DNA from: Leucobacter sp. CX169
GTDB lineage: Bacteria; Actinomycetota; Actinomycetes; Actinomycetales; Microbacteriaceae
Assembly: GCF_017161405.1 (NCBI RefSeq)
Contig: NZ_CP071051.1
Coordinates: 1,364,001 to 1,428,000, forward strand
Direction: 5' to 3'
DNA length: 64,000 nucleotides
Each line of letters starts with the position of its first letter. The stretch's first letter is position 1. The position numbers and the translations under genes were made by a program. A model generated the notes under the pieces. It worked only from the letters and a program-made list of their open reading frames with translations. It searched no databases and was not told the origin of the DNA. Shown piece after piece: positions 1 to 12,415 of the stretch.

Positions 1-1
1 G

Positions 2-2077
<2,076 letters not shown>

Positions 2078-2100
2078 TCTGAACGCGTTCGCTTACTGAA

Positions 2101-2147
2101 CGGGCCTCTCTCCATCCTCTCGCTAGGATGGTGAGAGGCCCGTTTTC
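2101..2147 (+). terminator. Rho-independent terminator after acnA
   Basis: Perfect 10-bp arms CGGGCCTCTC (2101–2110) and GAGAGGCCCG (2133–2142) are followed by TTTT. An ATG in the dxs frame at 2128 lies inside this hairpin, which argues against using it as a start. Confidence 0.85.
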
Positions 2148-2175
2148 CTTCCCGGGCACACCCAGGAGCTACCGC

Positions 2176-4092
2176 GTGCGCATACTTGAAAGCATCCACT
2201 CACCCCGCGATTTAGACGGGCTGAGTGTGGAGCAGTGTCGACAGCTCGCGGCGGAGATCCGTGAGTTCTTGATCGCGGAGGTCACCCGCACCGGCGGCCA
2301 CCTGGGCCCCAACCTGGGGGTGGTCGAGCTCACGATCGCGCTGCACCGCGTATTCGAATCGCCGCGCGACCCGATCGTCTTCGACACGGGGCATCAGAGC
2401 TACGTGCACAAGCTCCTCACCGGTCGGCAGGATTTCTCCGAGCTGCGGCTGCGTGGCGGACTCGCGGGCTACCCCCAGCGCTCAGAGTCGGAACACGACA
2501 TCGTCGAGAGCTCGCACGCCTCGAGCTCGCTGAGCTGGGCCGACGGTATCTCGCGCGCGTTCTCGCGCACCGGTCAGGCCGATCGTCACGTTATCGCGGT
2601 CGTCGGCGACGGCGCCCTCACCGGGGGAATGACCTGGGAGGCGCTGAACAACATCACCGACGATAACTCGCGCAACCTCGTGATCGTCGTCAACGACAAC
2701 GGGCGCTCGTACGCGCCGACCATCGGCGGCATGGCACGGTTCCTCAACACCGTCCGCACGCAGGGCAGTTACCGCGACCTGCAGCGGGGGAGCGAACGGC
2801 TGTTCGATCGCCTGGGCGCGCCGGGACGCTCGCTCTACCGCGGCGTCCGCGGCGGCGTGCAGGGCTTTTTGAGCCGCGCCGCGAACAACGAGCACCTGTA
2901 CTCGAATCTCGACATCAAGTACCTGGGGCCCGTCGACGGCCACGACCTTCCCGCCCTTGAGCGGGTGCTCGAGCAGGCGAAGGCCTACGGCGCCCCGACG
3001 CTCGTGCACGTCATCACCGAGAAGGGCCGCGGCTATGAGCTCGCGCGCCGCGACCAGGCCGATCAGTTCCACGCGATCGGCGCGATCGACCCCGACAGCG
3101 GGATCTCGCTCGACGCGAAGGGCGGCACCAGCTGGACCAGTGTGTTCCGCGACACGATTCTTGAGCTCGCGCGGGAAGACGAGCGGCTGATCGGCATCAC
3201 CGCAGCGATGCTCCGCCCCACGGGTCTCGACGGCCTGGCCGAGGAGTTCCCCGATCGTGTGATTGACGTCGGAATTGCCGAGCAGCACGCGGTCACGTCC
3301 GCGGCGGGTCTGGCCTACGGCGGACTCCACCCGGTCATTGCGATCTACGCGACGTTCATGAACCGCGCGTTCGATCAGCTCCTCATGGACGTCGCGCTGC
3401 ACCGCGCTGGGGTCACCTTCGTGCTCGATCGCGCCGGACTGACTGGCCCGGATGGCGCGAGCCACAACGGCGTCTGGGACCTCGCGACGCTGCAGATTGT
3501 TCCCGGCATTCGGATCGCCGCCCCCCGCGACGCCACGCGCCTGAAGGAGCTGCTGGCCGAGGCCGTGCAGGTCACTGACGCGCCAACTGTGCTGCGCTAC
3601 CCGAAGGGGACGGTTGCTCCCGATAGCCCCGCCCTTCGACGCACCTACGACGGCGTGGATGTGCTGCGGGGGAGCGCGAGCGACGAGACCACTCCCCGTG
3701 ACGTGCTCTTCGTGTCGGTCGGCCCGATGTCGGAGCTCGCGATCGGTGCGGCTGCGCTGCTCGAGGCGCAGGGAATTACCTGCACCGTGATCGATCCCCG
3801 CTGGGTCGTGCCGGTGCGCACGTCGGTCGTCGAGATGGCGCGGGCGCACCGCCTGCTGATTAGTATCGAGGACGGCATTCGTGTCGGCGGTATCGGCACT
3901 CGGATCCGCCAGGCGCTGCGCGATGCGGGTGTAGATACTGCGGTGAGCGAACTCGGTACCCCCGACGAATTCCCGGGGCATGCGACCCGCGGTCAATTGC
4001 TGGAGGACGCCGGGCTGACTGCCGAGCAAATTGCCAGCGACGTTGAGGCGCAGGTCCGTGGCGCGCGCATTCCGATCGCCCGCCCCGAGTAG
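2176..4092 (+). CDS. dxs: 1-deoxy-D-xylulose-5-phosphate synthase
   Basis: Thiamine-diphosphate enzyme condensing pyruvate and glyceraldehyde-3-phosphate, the first step of the MEP isoprenoid pathway. Encodes 638 residues, normal for the family. The start is set at GTG 2176 because AGGAG (2164–2168) lies seven bases upstream and the protein then begins RILESIHSPRDL. The longer reading from ATG 2128 would start inside the acnA terminator. Visible motifs: DTGHQSYVHK (substrate histidine), the ThDP site GDGALTGGM ending in NN near residues 144–160, the catalytic glutamate in GIAEQHAVTS near residue 369, and the C-terminal transketolase domain. It supplies precursors for the prenyl chain made by uppS at 25.9 kb. 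Confidence 0.96.
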   Translation: MRILESIHSPRDLDGLSVEQCRQLAAEIREFLIAEVTRTGGHLGPNLGVVELTIALHRVFESPRDPIVFDTGHQSYVHKLLTGRQDFSELRLRGGLAGYPQRSESEHDIVESSHASSSLSWADGISRAFSRTGQADRHVIAVVGDGALTGGMTWEALNNITDDNSRNLVIVVNDNGRSYAPTIGGMARFLNTVRTQGSYRDLQRGSERLFDRLGAPGRSLYRGVRGGVQGFLSRAANNEHLYSNLDIKYLGPVDGHDLPALERVLEQAKAYGAPTLVHVITEKGRGYELARRDQADQFHAIGAIDPDSGISLDAKGGTSWTSVFRDTILELAREDERLIGITAAMLRPTGLDGLAEEFPDRVIDVGIAEQHAVTSAAGLAYGGLHPVIAIYATFMNRAFDQLLMDVALHRAGVTFVLDRAGLTGPDGASHNGVWDLATLQIVPGIRIAAPRDATRLKELLAEAVQVTDAPTVLRYPKGTVAPDSPALRRTYDGVDVLRGSASDETTPRDVLFVSVGPMSELAIGAAALLEAQGITCTVIDPRWVVPVRTSVVEMARAHRLLISIEDGIRVGGIGTRIRQALRDAGVDTAVSELGTPDEFPGHATRGQLLEDAGLTAEQIASDVEAQVRGARIPIARPE

Positions 4093-4205
4093 TCTCGATC
4101 GTCATTCCCCGGGGCGGCCACTCGGACGAACCGAGGGGATGTCCGTCGCAACGTTGCGAACGTGATGGTTGCGCCGTCCACCACGCCAGCTCCCGAGAGA
4201 TGCGT

Positions 4206-4240
4206 CTGGCGGGCGGCCCAATGTGGGGGCCGCCCGCCAG
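4206..4240. terminator. Strong hairpin between convergent dxs and fadB
   Basis: Perfect 14-bp inverted repeat (4206–4219 and 4227–4240) with a 7-base loop, placed between the two convergent stop codons. There is no T tract on either side, so it resembles the tail-less hairpin terminators reported in actinobacteria and may act on both strands. Confidence 0.7.
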
Positions 4241-4257
4241 AGGGCATTCTCGCGCGG

Positions 4258-6390
4258 TTAGACGCCGGCGATCCGAGGCGTGTGGAAGTCCGCGCCGAAC
4301 ACGCGCTGGCTCGCGCCCACGCGGTCAAGGTACGGTGTCGCCCCGCCCGCCTGGAACGGCCAACCCGCGCCTAGGATGAGGCAGAGGTCGATGTCCTCGG
4401 CGGCGGCGACGACCTTCTCGTCCAGCATGATCTTGATCTCGCCGGCCAGCTCGTCTTCGACGCGGCGCAGGATCTCTGCCGCATCGACCGGCGTCTTGCC
4501 GAAGGTGAGGGCCTTCTTTGCCGACTTGGACAGGTCCTCGACCTTGCCGATCTTGCTCTTCACGAGCGGCTCGTCGAGCTCGGCGATGGCGTGCAGGTTC
4601 GGCGACGCGTAGAAGCGTTCGGGGAACGCCGCCACCATCGTGTCCTGCACGTGTGCCGCGACCTTCCAGCCGACGAGATCGATGAGCTCGAACGGGCCCA
4701 TCGGCAGGCCGATCGGCGCGAGAGCCTGTTCGACCACCGGCAGCGGGGTACCCTCGTCGAGCGCGCGCGCAGCCTCACCCATAACCTTGGCGAGCAGCCT
4801 GTTCACCACGAAGCCCGGACGATCAGCCGTGATCACGGCGTTCTTGCCGAGATTGCGCGCCGTCACCATCGCCGTGGCGAGGGTCGCGTCGTTGGTAGCC
4901 GGGGTATTGACCACCTCGATCAGCGGCATGACGGCGACCGGGTTGAAGAAGTGGAAGCCGACGAGACGCTCGGGGTGAGCCAGATTCGCTCCGATCTCCT
5001 CAACCGAGAGTGACGAGGTGTTGGTCGCGAGCACCGCGGTCTCGGAGATGATCGGCTCGATCTCGGCGAACACGGCCTGCTTGACGCCGAGCTCCTCGAA
5101 GACCGCCTCAATGACCCAGTCGCAATCGGCAAACTCTGACTTGTCGGTGGTGCCGTGCACGAGCGCGCGCAGCTGGTTCGCGTCGTCCGATGTGAGGCGA
5201 CCCTTCTCCTGCAGTGCGTCAATCTGCTCGCGAATGTAGGCGAGCCCCTTGTCGACGCGTGACTGGTCGAGGTCGGTGATGACGACCGGCACCCGGAGCT
5301 TGCGCACAAAGAGCAGCGCGAACTGGCTGGCCATGAGGCCGGCACCGATCACGCCGACCTTGCGGACGGGGTGCGCAAGCGCCTTGTCGGGAGCACCCGC
5401 AGGCCGCTTCGCGCGCTTCTGCACGAGGTCAAACGCGTAGATCGAGGCGTGGAACTGGTCGCCCGAAATGAGCTCCGCCAGCGCCTCGTCCTCGCGCTCG
5501 AAGCCGCGCACGCGGTCGTTGTCCTTTGCGGCCTTCATGAGGTCGAGGGCGACGTACGGCGCCTTCGCAGCGGTGCCGAGGCGGGCCTTTAGCGTGTCCC
5601 GCGCGATCTTGATCGCGAGGTCCCACTTGGTGAGGCGTTCGAGCTTGCCGGGCTGGTTCGGGCGATCGACCTTCACCGTGCCGTTCAATACGCCGTCGGC
5701 CCAGCGCAGTGATTCCTCGAGGTAGCTCGCCGAGCCGAAGGAGACGTCAAAGAGGCCGAGCTTTAGCGCCTGAGCGGGCTTCAGCATCCGGTTGTTCTTG
5801 ACCGGGTTCGAGACGATGACCTCGAGCGCATTCTCGATTCCGATGAGGTTCGGGACGATCGTCGCGCCGCCCCAGCCCGGGATGATGCCGAGGAAAACCT
5901 CGGGGAATGCAAGTGCCGCGGCCGAAGAGTCGACAGTGCGGTAGTCGCAGTGCAACGCGATCTCCATCGCGCCGCCCAGGGCCAGGCCGTTCACGAAGGC
6001 GAACGAGGGCACCCCGAGCGTGTGCAGCTTGCCGAGCACGTGATGGCCGAACTGCGCCATGAGCAAGGCGTTCTCGCGAGTGCCGAGTGCCTGCACCTTC
6101 GAGAGATCCGCGCCCGCGGCGAATATGAACGGCTTGCCCGTGATGGCGACCGCGGTGATCTCGCCTGCGGCGGCGCGAGCCGTCAGCGCGTCCAGCACGG
6201 CGGCAAGGCCCTGCAGGGTGCGCGGTCCAAGCGTGTTCGGGCGCGTGTGGTCACGGCCGTTGTCGAGAGTGATGAGTGCGAGCGTACCGCCCGTGGGCAG
6301 CACCACGTCGCGCACGAAGGACTCGGTAATGACCTCGTCGGCGCTCGCCTCGATGAGGGGGGTGAAATCGATGGAGTTGTAGTCAGTCAA
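4258..6390 (-). CDS. fadB: Multifunctional 3-hydroxyacyl-CoA dehydrogenase / enoyl-CoA hydratase
   Basis: Catalyses hydration and NAD-dependent oxidation in fatty-acid beta-oxidation; 710 residues, the FadB alpha-subunit size. N-terminal crotonase domain (about 1–310): the oxyanion/catalytic region includes NGLALGGAMEIA and FPEVFLGIIPGWGG, with glutamates at the two expected places, and GKPFIFAAGADLS binds CoA. The NAD-binding Rossmann motif VGVIGAGLMAS lies near residue 345, the dehydrogenase signature GFHFFNPV near 480, and C-terminal 3HCDH domains follow. It lies five bases downstream of fadA in the same direction, so the two form the expected alpha/beta thiolase-FadB operon. Confidence 0.95.
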   Translation of the reverse strand: MTDYNSIDFTPLIEASADEVITESFVRDVVLPTGGTLALITLDNGRDHTRPNTLGPRTLQGLAAVLDALTARAAAGEITAVAITGKPFIFAAGADLSKVQALGTRENALLMAQFGHHVLGKLHTLGVPSFAFVNGLALGGAMEIALHCDYRTVDSSAAALAFPEVFLGIIPGWGGATIVPNLIGIENALEVIVSNPVKNNRMLKPAQALKLGLFDVSFGSASYLEESLRWADGVLNGTVKVDRPNQPGKLERLTKWDLAIKIARDTLKARLGTAAKAPYVALDLMKAAKDNDRVRGFEREDEALAELISGDQFHASIYAFDLVQKRAKRPAGAPDKALAHPVRKVGVIGAGLMASQFALLFVRKLRVPVVITDLDQSRVDKGLAYIREQIDALQEKGRLTSDDANQLRALVHGTTDKSEFADCDWVIEAVFEELGVKQAVFAEIEPIISETAVLATNTSSLSVEEIGANLAHPERLVGFHFFNPVAVMPLIEVVNTPATNDATLATAMVTARNLGKNAVITADRPGFVVNRLLAKVMGEAARALDEGTPLPVVEQALAPIGLPMGPFELIDLVGWKVAAHVQDTMVAAFPERFYASPNLHAIAELDEPLVKSKIGKVEDLSKSAKKALTFGKTPVDAAEILRRVEDELAGEIKIMLDEKVVAAAEDIDLCLILGAGWPFQAGGATPYLDRVGASQRVFGADFHTPRIAGV

Positions 6391-6395
6391 CTGAG

Positions 6396-7598
6396 TTACT
6401 TGCCCTTCTTGCCGTCAAAGTTCGGATTTTCCCAGATGATGCTGCCGCCCTGGCCCAGTCCCACGCACATCGCGGTCAGGCCGAAACGCACATCGGGGCG
6501 CTGCTCGAACTGGCGGGCCAGCTGGATCATCAGGCGTGTGCCCGACGCGGCAAGCGGGTGTCCTACAGCGATTGCCCCGCCCCACGGGTTGACCCGGGGG
6601 TCGTCGTCGGAGATGCCGAAGTGGTCGGTGAACGAGAGGACCTGAACAGCAAACGCCTCGTTCAGCTCGAACAGGCCGATGTCATCGATTGAGAGACCGG
6701 CGCGGCGCAGGGCCTTCTCGGTGGAGGGGACCGGGCCAAGACCCATCACCTCGGGCTGCACGCCGGCGAAGGCGAAGCCCACCATGCGCATCTTGGCGCC
6801 CAGGCCGAGCTCACGGGCGGTGTCGCCCCCGGCAAGCAGGCCCATCGTCGCACCGTCGGTGAGCGGCGAGGCTGTTCCCGCGCTCACGCGGCCGTGCGGG
6901 CGGAACGGGGTCTTGAGCGCCGCGAGGCCCTCCATAGTGGTCTGCGGACGGCGACCCTCGTCTTCGGTGGCCAGGCCCCAGCCGTTCGCGCTTCGTGTCG
7001 CTACCGGGATGAGATCGGGCTGAATGTCCCCGCGGTCATACGCCGCCTGCACCTTGTGCTGGCTGAGCATGCCGAAGCGATCGGCGCGCTCCTTGGTGAG
7101 CGCGGGAAAGCGGTCATGCAGTCGCTCGGCCGTGAGCCCCATGTTGAGCGCCTCGGCGCTCACGATCTTCTCCGCGACGAAGCGCGGGTTCGGGTCGGCA
7201 TCGAGGCCAAGCGGGTGCCGGCCCATGTGCTCGACGCCGCCGGCCACGGCGATGTCGTACTGGCCGGCGCCGATCGCGCCGCCGAGGAACGCGGTGGTGG
7301 TCATCGCTCCCGCGCACATCCGGTCGAGAGCAAACCCGGGAACGGTGAGGGGCAGCCCTGCGAGGATCGCCACGGTGCGGCCGAGCGTCAGCCCCTGGTC
7401 ACCCTGCTGGGTGGTCGCGGCGATGCCGACGTCGTCGATGCGATCCGTCGGCAGGTTCGGGTTACGTTCGATCAGACCCTGCAGTGCCTTCACTGCGAGG
7501 TCGTCAGAGCGCGTGCCCCAGTACATGCCCTTTTCGCCTGCACGGCCGAACGGGGTGCGAACCCCATCGACAAATACGACGTCTCTCATTGCGGCCAC
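6396..7598 (-). CDS. fadA: Acetyl-CoA C-acyltransferase (thiolase)
   Basis: Thiolytic cleavage of 3-ketoacyl-CoA, the last step of the beta-oxidation cycle; partner of FadB. 400 residues. The acylated cysteine is Cys95 in LDRMCAGAM; NEAFAVQ, GGAIAVGHPLAASG and the C-terminal CVGLGQGGS supply the histidine and second cysteine. The start may be GTG 7598 (GGAGG four bases away) or ATG 7589, giving MRDVVFVDGVRTPFG, which fits the family N-terminus better but sits 13 bases from the same GGAGG. A 7-bp inverted repeat overlaps the presumed promoter (7613–7638), suggesting repressor control. Confidence 0.95.
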   Translation of the reverse strand: MAAMRDVVFVDGVRTPFGRAGEKGMYWGTRSDDLAVKALQGLIERNPNLPTDRIDDVGIAATTQQGDQGLTLGRTVAILAGLPLTVPGFALDRMCAGAMTTTAFLGGAIGAGQYDIAVAGGVEHMGRHPLGLDADPNPRFVAEKIVSAEALNMGLTAERLHDRFPALTKERADRFGMLSQHKVQAAYDRGDIQPDLIPVATRSANGWGLATEDEGRRPQTTMEGLAALKTPFRPHGRVSAGTASPLTDGATMGLLAGGDTARELGLGAKMRMVGFAFAGVQPEVMGLGPVPSTEKALRRAGLSIDDIGLFELNEAFAVQVLSFTDHFGISDDDPRVNPWGGAIAVGHPLAASGTRLMIQLARQFEQRPDVRFGLTAMCVGLGQGGSIIWENPNFDGKKGK

Positions 7599-7612
7599 TT
7601 TGCCTCCATCAC

Positions 7613-7644
7613 ATGGTGAATGTTGCTGTACTCACCATCATATG
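7613..7644 (-). promoter_or_regulatory. fadA promoter with candidate operator
   Basis: Read on the minus strand, a -10-like TATGAT (7642–7637) overlaps the first arm of an inverted repeat, ATGGTGA – 12 bases – TCACCAT (arms 7632–7638 and 7613–7619). A repressor bound here would cover the -10 and transcription start of fadA. The regulator is not in this window. No clear -35 is visible. Confidence 0.4.
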
Positions 7645-7712
7645 AAGCTTGCGCTCCGCCCGGGCGACGCCGCGCGAACCGTACGGAGAGCGTTCATAGG
7701 GATGGGCCTGTT

Positions 7713-8900
7713 TTATGCAACCTCTACAAAAGCAGCGGCAATAATTGTGGATGTTGCCTCACGCTGCCACGGCCGAGCGCCGAGATCGGCGAGAGCTGTA
7801 TTCACCGTGTCGGGCGTGACTTCGGCGGGCGGCTGCCAGGCGAGGCGGCGCAGCAAGTCGGGAGTGAGCAGGTTCTCAATGGGCACCTGGCGCGCCTCAG
7901 CCTCGGCCTCGACCGCAGCGCGGGCGGCCGTGAGGCGGGCGGCAGCCTCCGGGTGTCGCTCCGCCCAGCCGCGGTGGTGCGGAATGGGTTTTTCGCCGGT
8001 CACGCGAAGGTTGGGCAGATCGTCGGTGGTTTTCCCCAGCAGGATCGCTGCCCACCAGCGCGGAAGCTCGCTGCGGCTGGCTCGCCCATGGAACGCCTTC
8101 ATGGCGGCCAGCTCGCCCTGGGATCGAGGGTTCGCCTTGACCGCGGCGATCAATGAGGCGTCGGGGAAGAGTCGACCGGGGGCGACATCGCGCTCGCGCG
8201 CCAGGGTGTCTCGTGCGGTCCAGAGCTCCCGCGCGATCGCGAGACCGCGCTGACTACTCAGCCGCCCGCCGCCGGCGAGCTTGCGCCAAGGCTCGGTGGC
8301 CGGGGCCTTCGGCGCTTTGGTGCGCACCGCCTCAAACTCCTCAAAGGCGATCGCCTCTTTGTCCTGCTCGGCGAGCTCCGCCGCCACCGCGTCGCGCAGA
8401 TCAGGCAGCAGTGCGACGTCGAGCGCGGCATACTCAAGCCACGATTCGGGGAGGGGCCGGGTGGACCAGTCCGCCGCGGAGTGCGCCTTCTTGAGACTGA
8501 TACCGAGGAGGCGCTCGACTACGGCCCCGAGTCCGACACGGTCGAAGCCCAGTAGGCGAGTCGCGAGCTCAGTGTCGAAGATGCGCGAGGGGACGAGGCC
8601 GATCTCGGCGAGGCAGGCGAGATCCTGGCTCGCGGCGTGGAAGATCCATTCGTCATCGCCAATTGCGTCGGACAGCGGAGCGAAGTCGGTGATCTCGGTC
8701 GGGTCGAAGAGGAACGTCCCTGATCCCCGGCGCGACGCCTGCACCAGATAGGCGTTCGCGCGATACGTGTACCCGGAGGCGCGCTCCGCGTCGACCCCGA
8801 TCGGGCCGTGACCCCCCGCCAGCGATTGTGCGGCTCGGTCGAGTTCCTCCGCGGAGGTAACCATCGACCAGGAAGTGTTCAGTTCGGACTGTTCAACCAT
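7713..8900 (-). CDS. RNase D-like 3'-5' exonuclease with HRDC domain
   Basis: DEDD-family 3'-5' exoribonuclease, predicted to process stable RNA. 395 residues. Exonuclease domain first: GVDAERA (D and E metal ligands), HAASQDL (D), and EYAALDVALLPDLRD (Y and D of motif III). The C-terminal half carries an HRDC-type helical domain (ARELWTARDTLARERDVAPGRLFPD). It sits directly after the DUF3000 gene and upstream of fadA, an order I know from related actinobacteria. A TAGACT hexamer on the minus strand (8915–8910) lies nine bases before the ATG, overlapping the DUF3000 stop, so it may also be transcribed separately as a near-leaderless message. RNase D versus another DEDD exonuclease cannot be settled here. 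Confidence 0.88.
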   Translation of the reverse strand: MVEQSELNTSWSMVTSAEELDRAAQSLAGGHGPIGVDAERASGYTYRANAYLVQASRRGSGTFLFDPTEITDFAPLSDAIGDDEWIFHAASQDLACLAEIGLVPSRIFDTELATRLLGFDRVGLGAVVERLLGISLKKAHSAADWSTRPLPESWLEYAALDVALLPDLRDAVAAELAEQDKEAIAFEEFEAVRTKAPKAPATEPWRKLAGGGRLSSQRGLAIARELWTARDTLARERDVAPGRLFPDASLIAAVKANPRSQGELAAMKAFHGRASRSELPRWWAAILLGKTTDDLPNLRVTGEKPIPHHRGWAERHPEAAARLTAARAAVEAEAEARQVPIENLLTPDLLRRLAWQPPAEVTPDTVNTALADLGARPWQREATSTIIAAAFVEVA

Positions 8901-8907
8901 GACTGGT

Positions 8908-9546
8908 CTAGTCTACGCGCGGGACGGGGTGCGGCCGTCCGGCACGGGATCCGGGGTGTCGGGCAGACAGTCGCATGGCGTCGAGCGAGGCGACCCCCTC
9001 CTGATGGGGCAGACCGGCGAGCATGGTGAGAAGTTCTCCCCAGGCCTCGGCATGCGCGGCGAAGTCGGTTCCGAGCGGAGTCCACGATGCTCGAAGCTCA
9101 ATCTGTGCGCCATCACCCTCCGACTCGAGCGCCCCAAACCCAGTCGAAAGCGTTTTGGTGGCGGTGCCTGACGCGAACGTGAGCTCCGCGCCGCGGGATT
9201 CCAACGCATCGACGAGCCAGGACCAAGCTACGTCGGCGAGGAACGGATCGAGCCCGATCTCAATCTCGAGCGGCGCCTGCGCAAAGCAGACGATGCGAAA
9301 CGGCCCGCCCCAGTCCGCTGCGAGTTCCGGATCGTGCATGAGGATGAACCGTCCTGCGCCGTAGGGGGAGTCGCCCTCAGATGTTTCGGAGCCGAGCCGC
9401 ACGTCGGCGGCAATCGCGAATGATTCGGGGGCGATGCGCTCGGGGGCGGGAATCTCGCGTACCGAAAGCTCGCTACGGAACACCGCTGTGCGCAGCTGCG
9501 CTACCGCGCGGTCAAAGGCGGCTGGAGCCGCACCGATCGTCGCCAT
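8908..9546 (-). CDS. DUF3000 family protein
   Basis: Conserved actinobacterial protein of unknown function; 212 residues from ATG 9546 (MATIGAAPAAFDRAVAQLR). The reading frame stays open upstream to 9972, but that part is arginine/alanine-rich, overlaps the divergent hydrolase gene and does not look coding. GTG 9549, just before the ATG, is seven bases downstream of TAGTGT on the minus strand, so the true start may be that GTG on a leaderless message. It heads a same-strand cluster with the RNase D-like gene (7-base gap), fadA and fadB. No signal peptide or membrane segment. The link to RNase D is positional only. Confidence 0.85.
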   Translation of the reverse strand: MATIGAAPAAFDRAVAQLRTAVFRSELSVREIPAPERIAPESFAIAADVRLGSETSEGDSPYGAGRFILMHDPELAADWGGPFRIVCFAQAPLEIEIGLDPFLADVAWSWLVDALESRGAELTFASGTATKTLSTGFGALESEGDGAQIELRASWTPLGTDFAAHAEAWGELLTMLAGLPHQEGVASLDAMRLSARHPGSRAGRPHPVPRVD

Positions 9547-9661
9547 CACACTGGGAACACTAGAGTTTCCTGTGAAGCTCGCTCGCTCGCCACGCCGGGA
9601 TTCTCGCACGTCGTGAAGGGGTGGAGCTGCCGCAGAGAGCAATTGCGAAGATGGGAGTGGG

Positions 9662-10897
9662 ATGCGCCGCAGGAACCTAAGCCAGTACCTCGCTGTGTGC
9701 CGTTTCCGTCCCGTCCGGCTCGGCTTCTCCGCCGCCGCTCTTGCCGCGCTGGCGGGATGTGTGGCTGCGGGCGTGCATGTTGCGCGCCGCATGGTGGTGC
9801 CGAGTCGTCGTGCCGCGGCTCCGGTGCGTGTGCTCGCGCTCTCGGGGCGCCCGCAGGATCCACGCCGCGTCGTGCGGCTGGGCGGCGAGGACGCCGGCTT
9901 GCCGGGCGCCCAATACTCATTCCTGTTCGACCAGGACGAGGTCACACCGGGGCATGCGCAGCTCGGCGCCATCGTGCGTCAGAGCGCGCCGGGCACTGCA
10001 GAACCGCATGCCTGGGTAGAGCGCGAACTTATCGGGGTCGATCGAGGACACTTGCGTGCCGGGGCGGTCGGCCGGATCACCGGTTGGTGGTACTCCGGGG
10101 CCACCGGGCTCGATGCCCGAGCAGAAACCATCCTGATCCCGGTCGCCGGGGGAGTCTCGCCCGCCTGGCTGATTCCGGCAGACGGCGACCAGAGTCCCGA
10201 CCACCGTACCCACTGGGCGATCCACGTGCATGGGCGGGGTGCATCGCCCGCGGAGACGCTGCGCGGCGTGCGCGTCGCCCGGCGGACCGGGCGTACGAGC
10301 CTCGTGATCAGTTATCGGGGCGACCCCGGCTCGACAGCCGCTATCAACGGACGATATGGATTTGGTGCGGCAGAGTGGGAAGACGTTGCTGCGGCGATGG
10401 CGGAGGCGAAGCAACGCGGCGCGGCCCAGATCACCCTGTTTGGCTGGTCGATGGGCGCCACGGCGTGTCTGCTCGCCGCCAGCCGCTCCGAGCACGCGTC
10501 ACTCATCGACGCAGTCGTGCTCGATTCACCCGCGCTGCACTGGCCCGAGCTCGTGGTCCATCACACGCGGCTCGCACGTGCCCCGCGCCTGTTCGGCCTG
10601 CTGGGCGCGTGGCTGCTTGAGACTGGGCTCGTGCGCAGCGGCGTGCCCGGCGGGATTCCGCTGCGGGAGCTGACTCCGCGCGCGTTTGCGCGGCGCCTGC
10701 GCGTCCCGACCCTCATCCACTGCAGCCCCGGCGACACGTTCGTGCCCGAGGGCCCGGCGCGCGAGCTCGCCGCGCTGCGACCCGACCTGGTCACGCTTCA
10801 CCGGGCACGGGGCGAGCACGTGCGCCTGTGGAACGTCGAGCCCGAACGCTGGGATGACGTGACGCGGGCGTTCCTCGAGCAGTTGCCTGCGGGTTGA
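9662..10897 (+). CDS. Membrane-anchored alpha/beta hydrolase
   Basis: Predicted serine hydrolase, 411 residues. A single N-terminal hydrophobic segment (about residues 18–40, FSAAALAALAGCVAAGVHVA) suggests membrane anchoring. The alpha/beta-hydrolase fold shows HVHGRG (oxyanion region), nucleophile elbow GWSMGA, an acid in SPGDTFVPEG and the likely catalytic histidine in GEHVRLWN. GGGAG at 9653–9657 precedes the ATG. The gene is divergent from DUF3000 and convergent with sufE. Substrate unknown: esterase, lipase or peptidase are all possible. Confidence 0.85.
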   Translation: MRRRNLSQYLAVCRFRPVRLGFSAAALAALAGCVAAGVHVARRMVVPSRRAAAPVRVLALSGRPQDPRRVVRLGGEDAGLPGAQYSFLFDQDEVTPGHAQLGAIVRQSAPGTAEPHAWVERELIGVDRGHLRAGAVGRITGWWYSGATGLDARAETILIPVAGGVSPAWLIPADGDQSPDHRTHWAIHVHGRGASPAETLRGVRVARRTGRTSLVISYRGDPGSTAAINGRYGFGAAEWEDVAAAMAEAKQRGAAQITLFGWSMGATACLLAASRSEHASLIDAVVLDSPALHWPELVVHHTRLARAPRLFGLLGAWLLETGLVRSGVPGGIPLRELTPRAFARRLRVPTLIHCSPGDTFVPEGPARELAALRPDLVTLHRARGEHVRLWNVEPERWDDVTRAFLEQLPAG

Positions 10898-10922
10898 GGC
10901 CGTCAGGCGGATCCTGCCCAGG

Positions 10923-11362
10923 CTAAGAGGCGAGCGCGAGCTTCTCGCGAACCTGCCGCTGGATGCGCGCGAGCATGAAGGTCATGCCGCGCATGCGCAG
11001 CGGCGAGACCAGCTGGGTGAGTCCGAGCTCCTGCGGGAAGTCGACCGGCACCTCGAGGACCTCTCGCGGTGTCAACGGGGCGAGGCCCTGCACCAGGATC
11101 GACGCGAACCCGCGGGTGGTCGGCGATTCAGCGGGCGCCGAGGCGACCAGGCGGAAGTGCTCCGCGGCGGCGTCGACCTCGGAGATCAAGAAGACCGGCG
11201 ATTGGCACTCCTCAACACGCTCGAGCAGTTCGGGGTGATCCTGATACTCAGTCGGCAGTTCAGGCAGCTCGTCCGAAAACTCCAGGAGGTACAGCAGGCG
11301 TTCCTGTCCCTCGAGTTCGAGGAAGCCGTCGCGGATTTCGGCGAGCGAGGGAGCGAGGGCGG

Positions 11363-11366
<4 letters not shown>
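10923..11366 (-). CDS. sufE: SufE family protein
   Basis: SufE proteins accept sulfane sulfur from a cysteine desulfurase on a conserved cysteine and pass it to Fe–S assembly. 147 residues, full length; the acceptor cysteine is Cys54 in [10 protein letters not shown], followed by the family motif TTRGFASIL. It overlaps the upstream sulfurtransferase gene by four bases (ATGA at 11366–11363), indicating translational coupling. No SufS is next to it. The pairing with a rhodanese suggests a small sulfur-relay operon, although in vivo partners are unknown. Confidence 0.92.
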
Positions 11367-12265
<899 letters not shown>

Positions 12266-12415
12266 CTGGTGATCCTCCGAGGTCTAGGTGCGGCGGGAGC
12301 CCGCGAGGGAGCGGATACACTACCGAGGGCGGGGACACTGTTCTCAACGGTAGGCCCTCCGCCTGTATTTCCCTGAACTTTCTCCGCCCACGCCCGAAGG
12401 GTCACCAGCCTCACG

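Noticed and set aside
2128-2175. Upstream ATG for dxs
   Set aside because: Lies within the acnA terminator hairpin; GTG 2176 has a good ribosome site.
9547-9972. Extended N-terminus of DUF3000
   Set aside because: Overlaps the divergent hydrolase gene and is low-complexity; the DUF3000 domain begins at ATG 9546.
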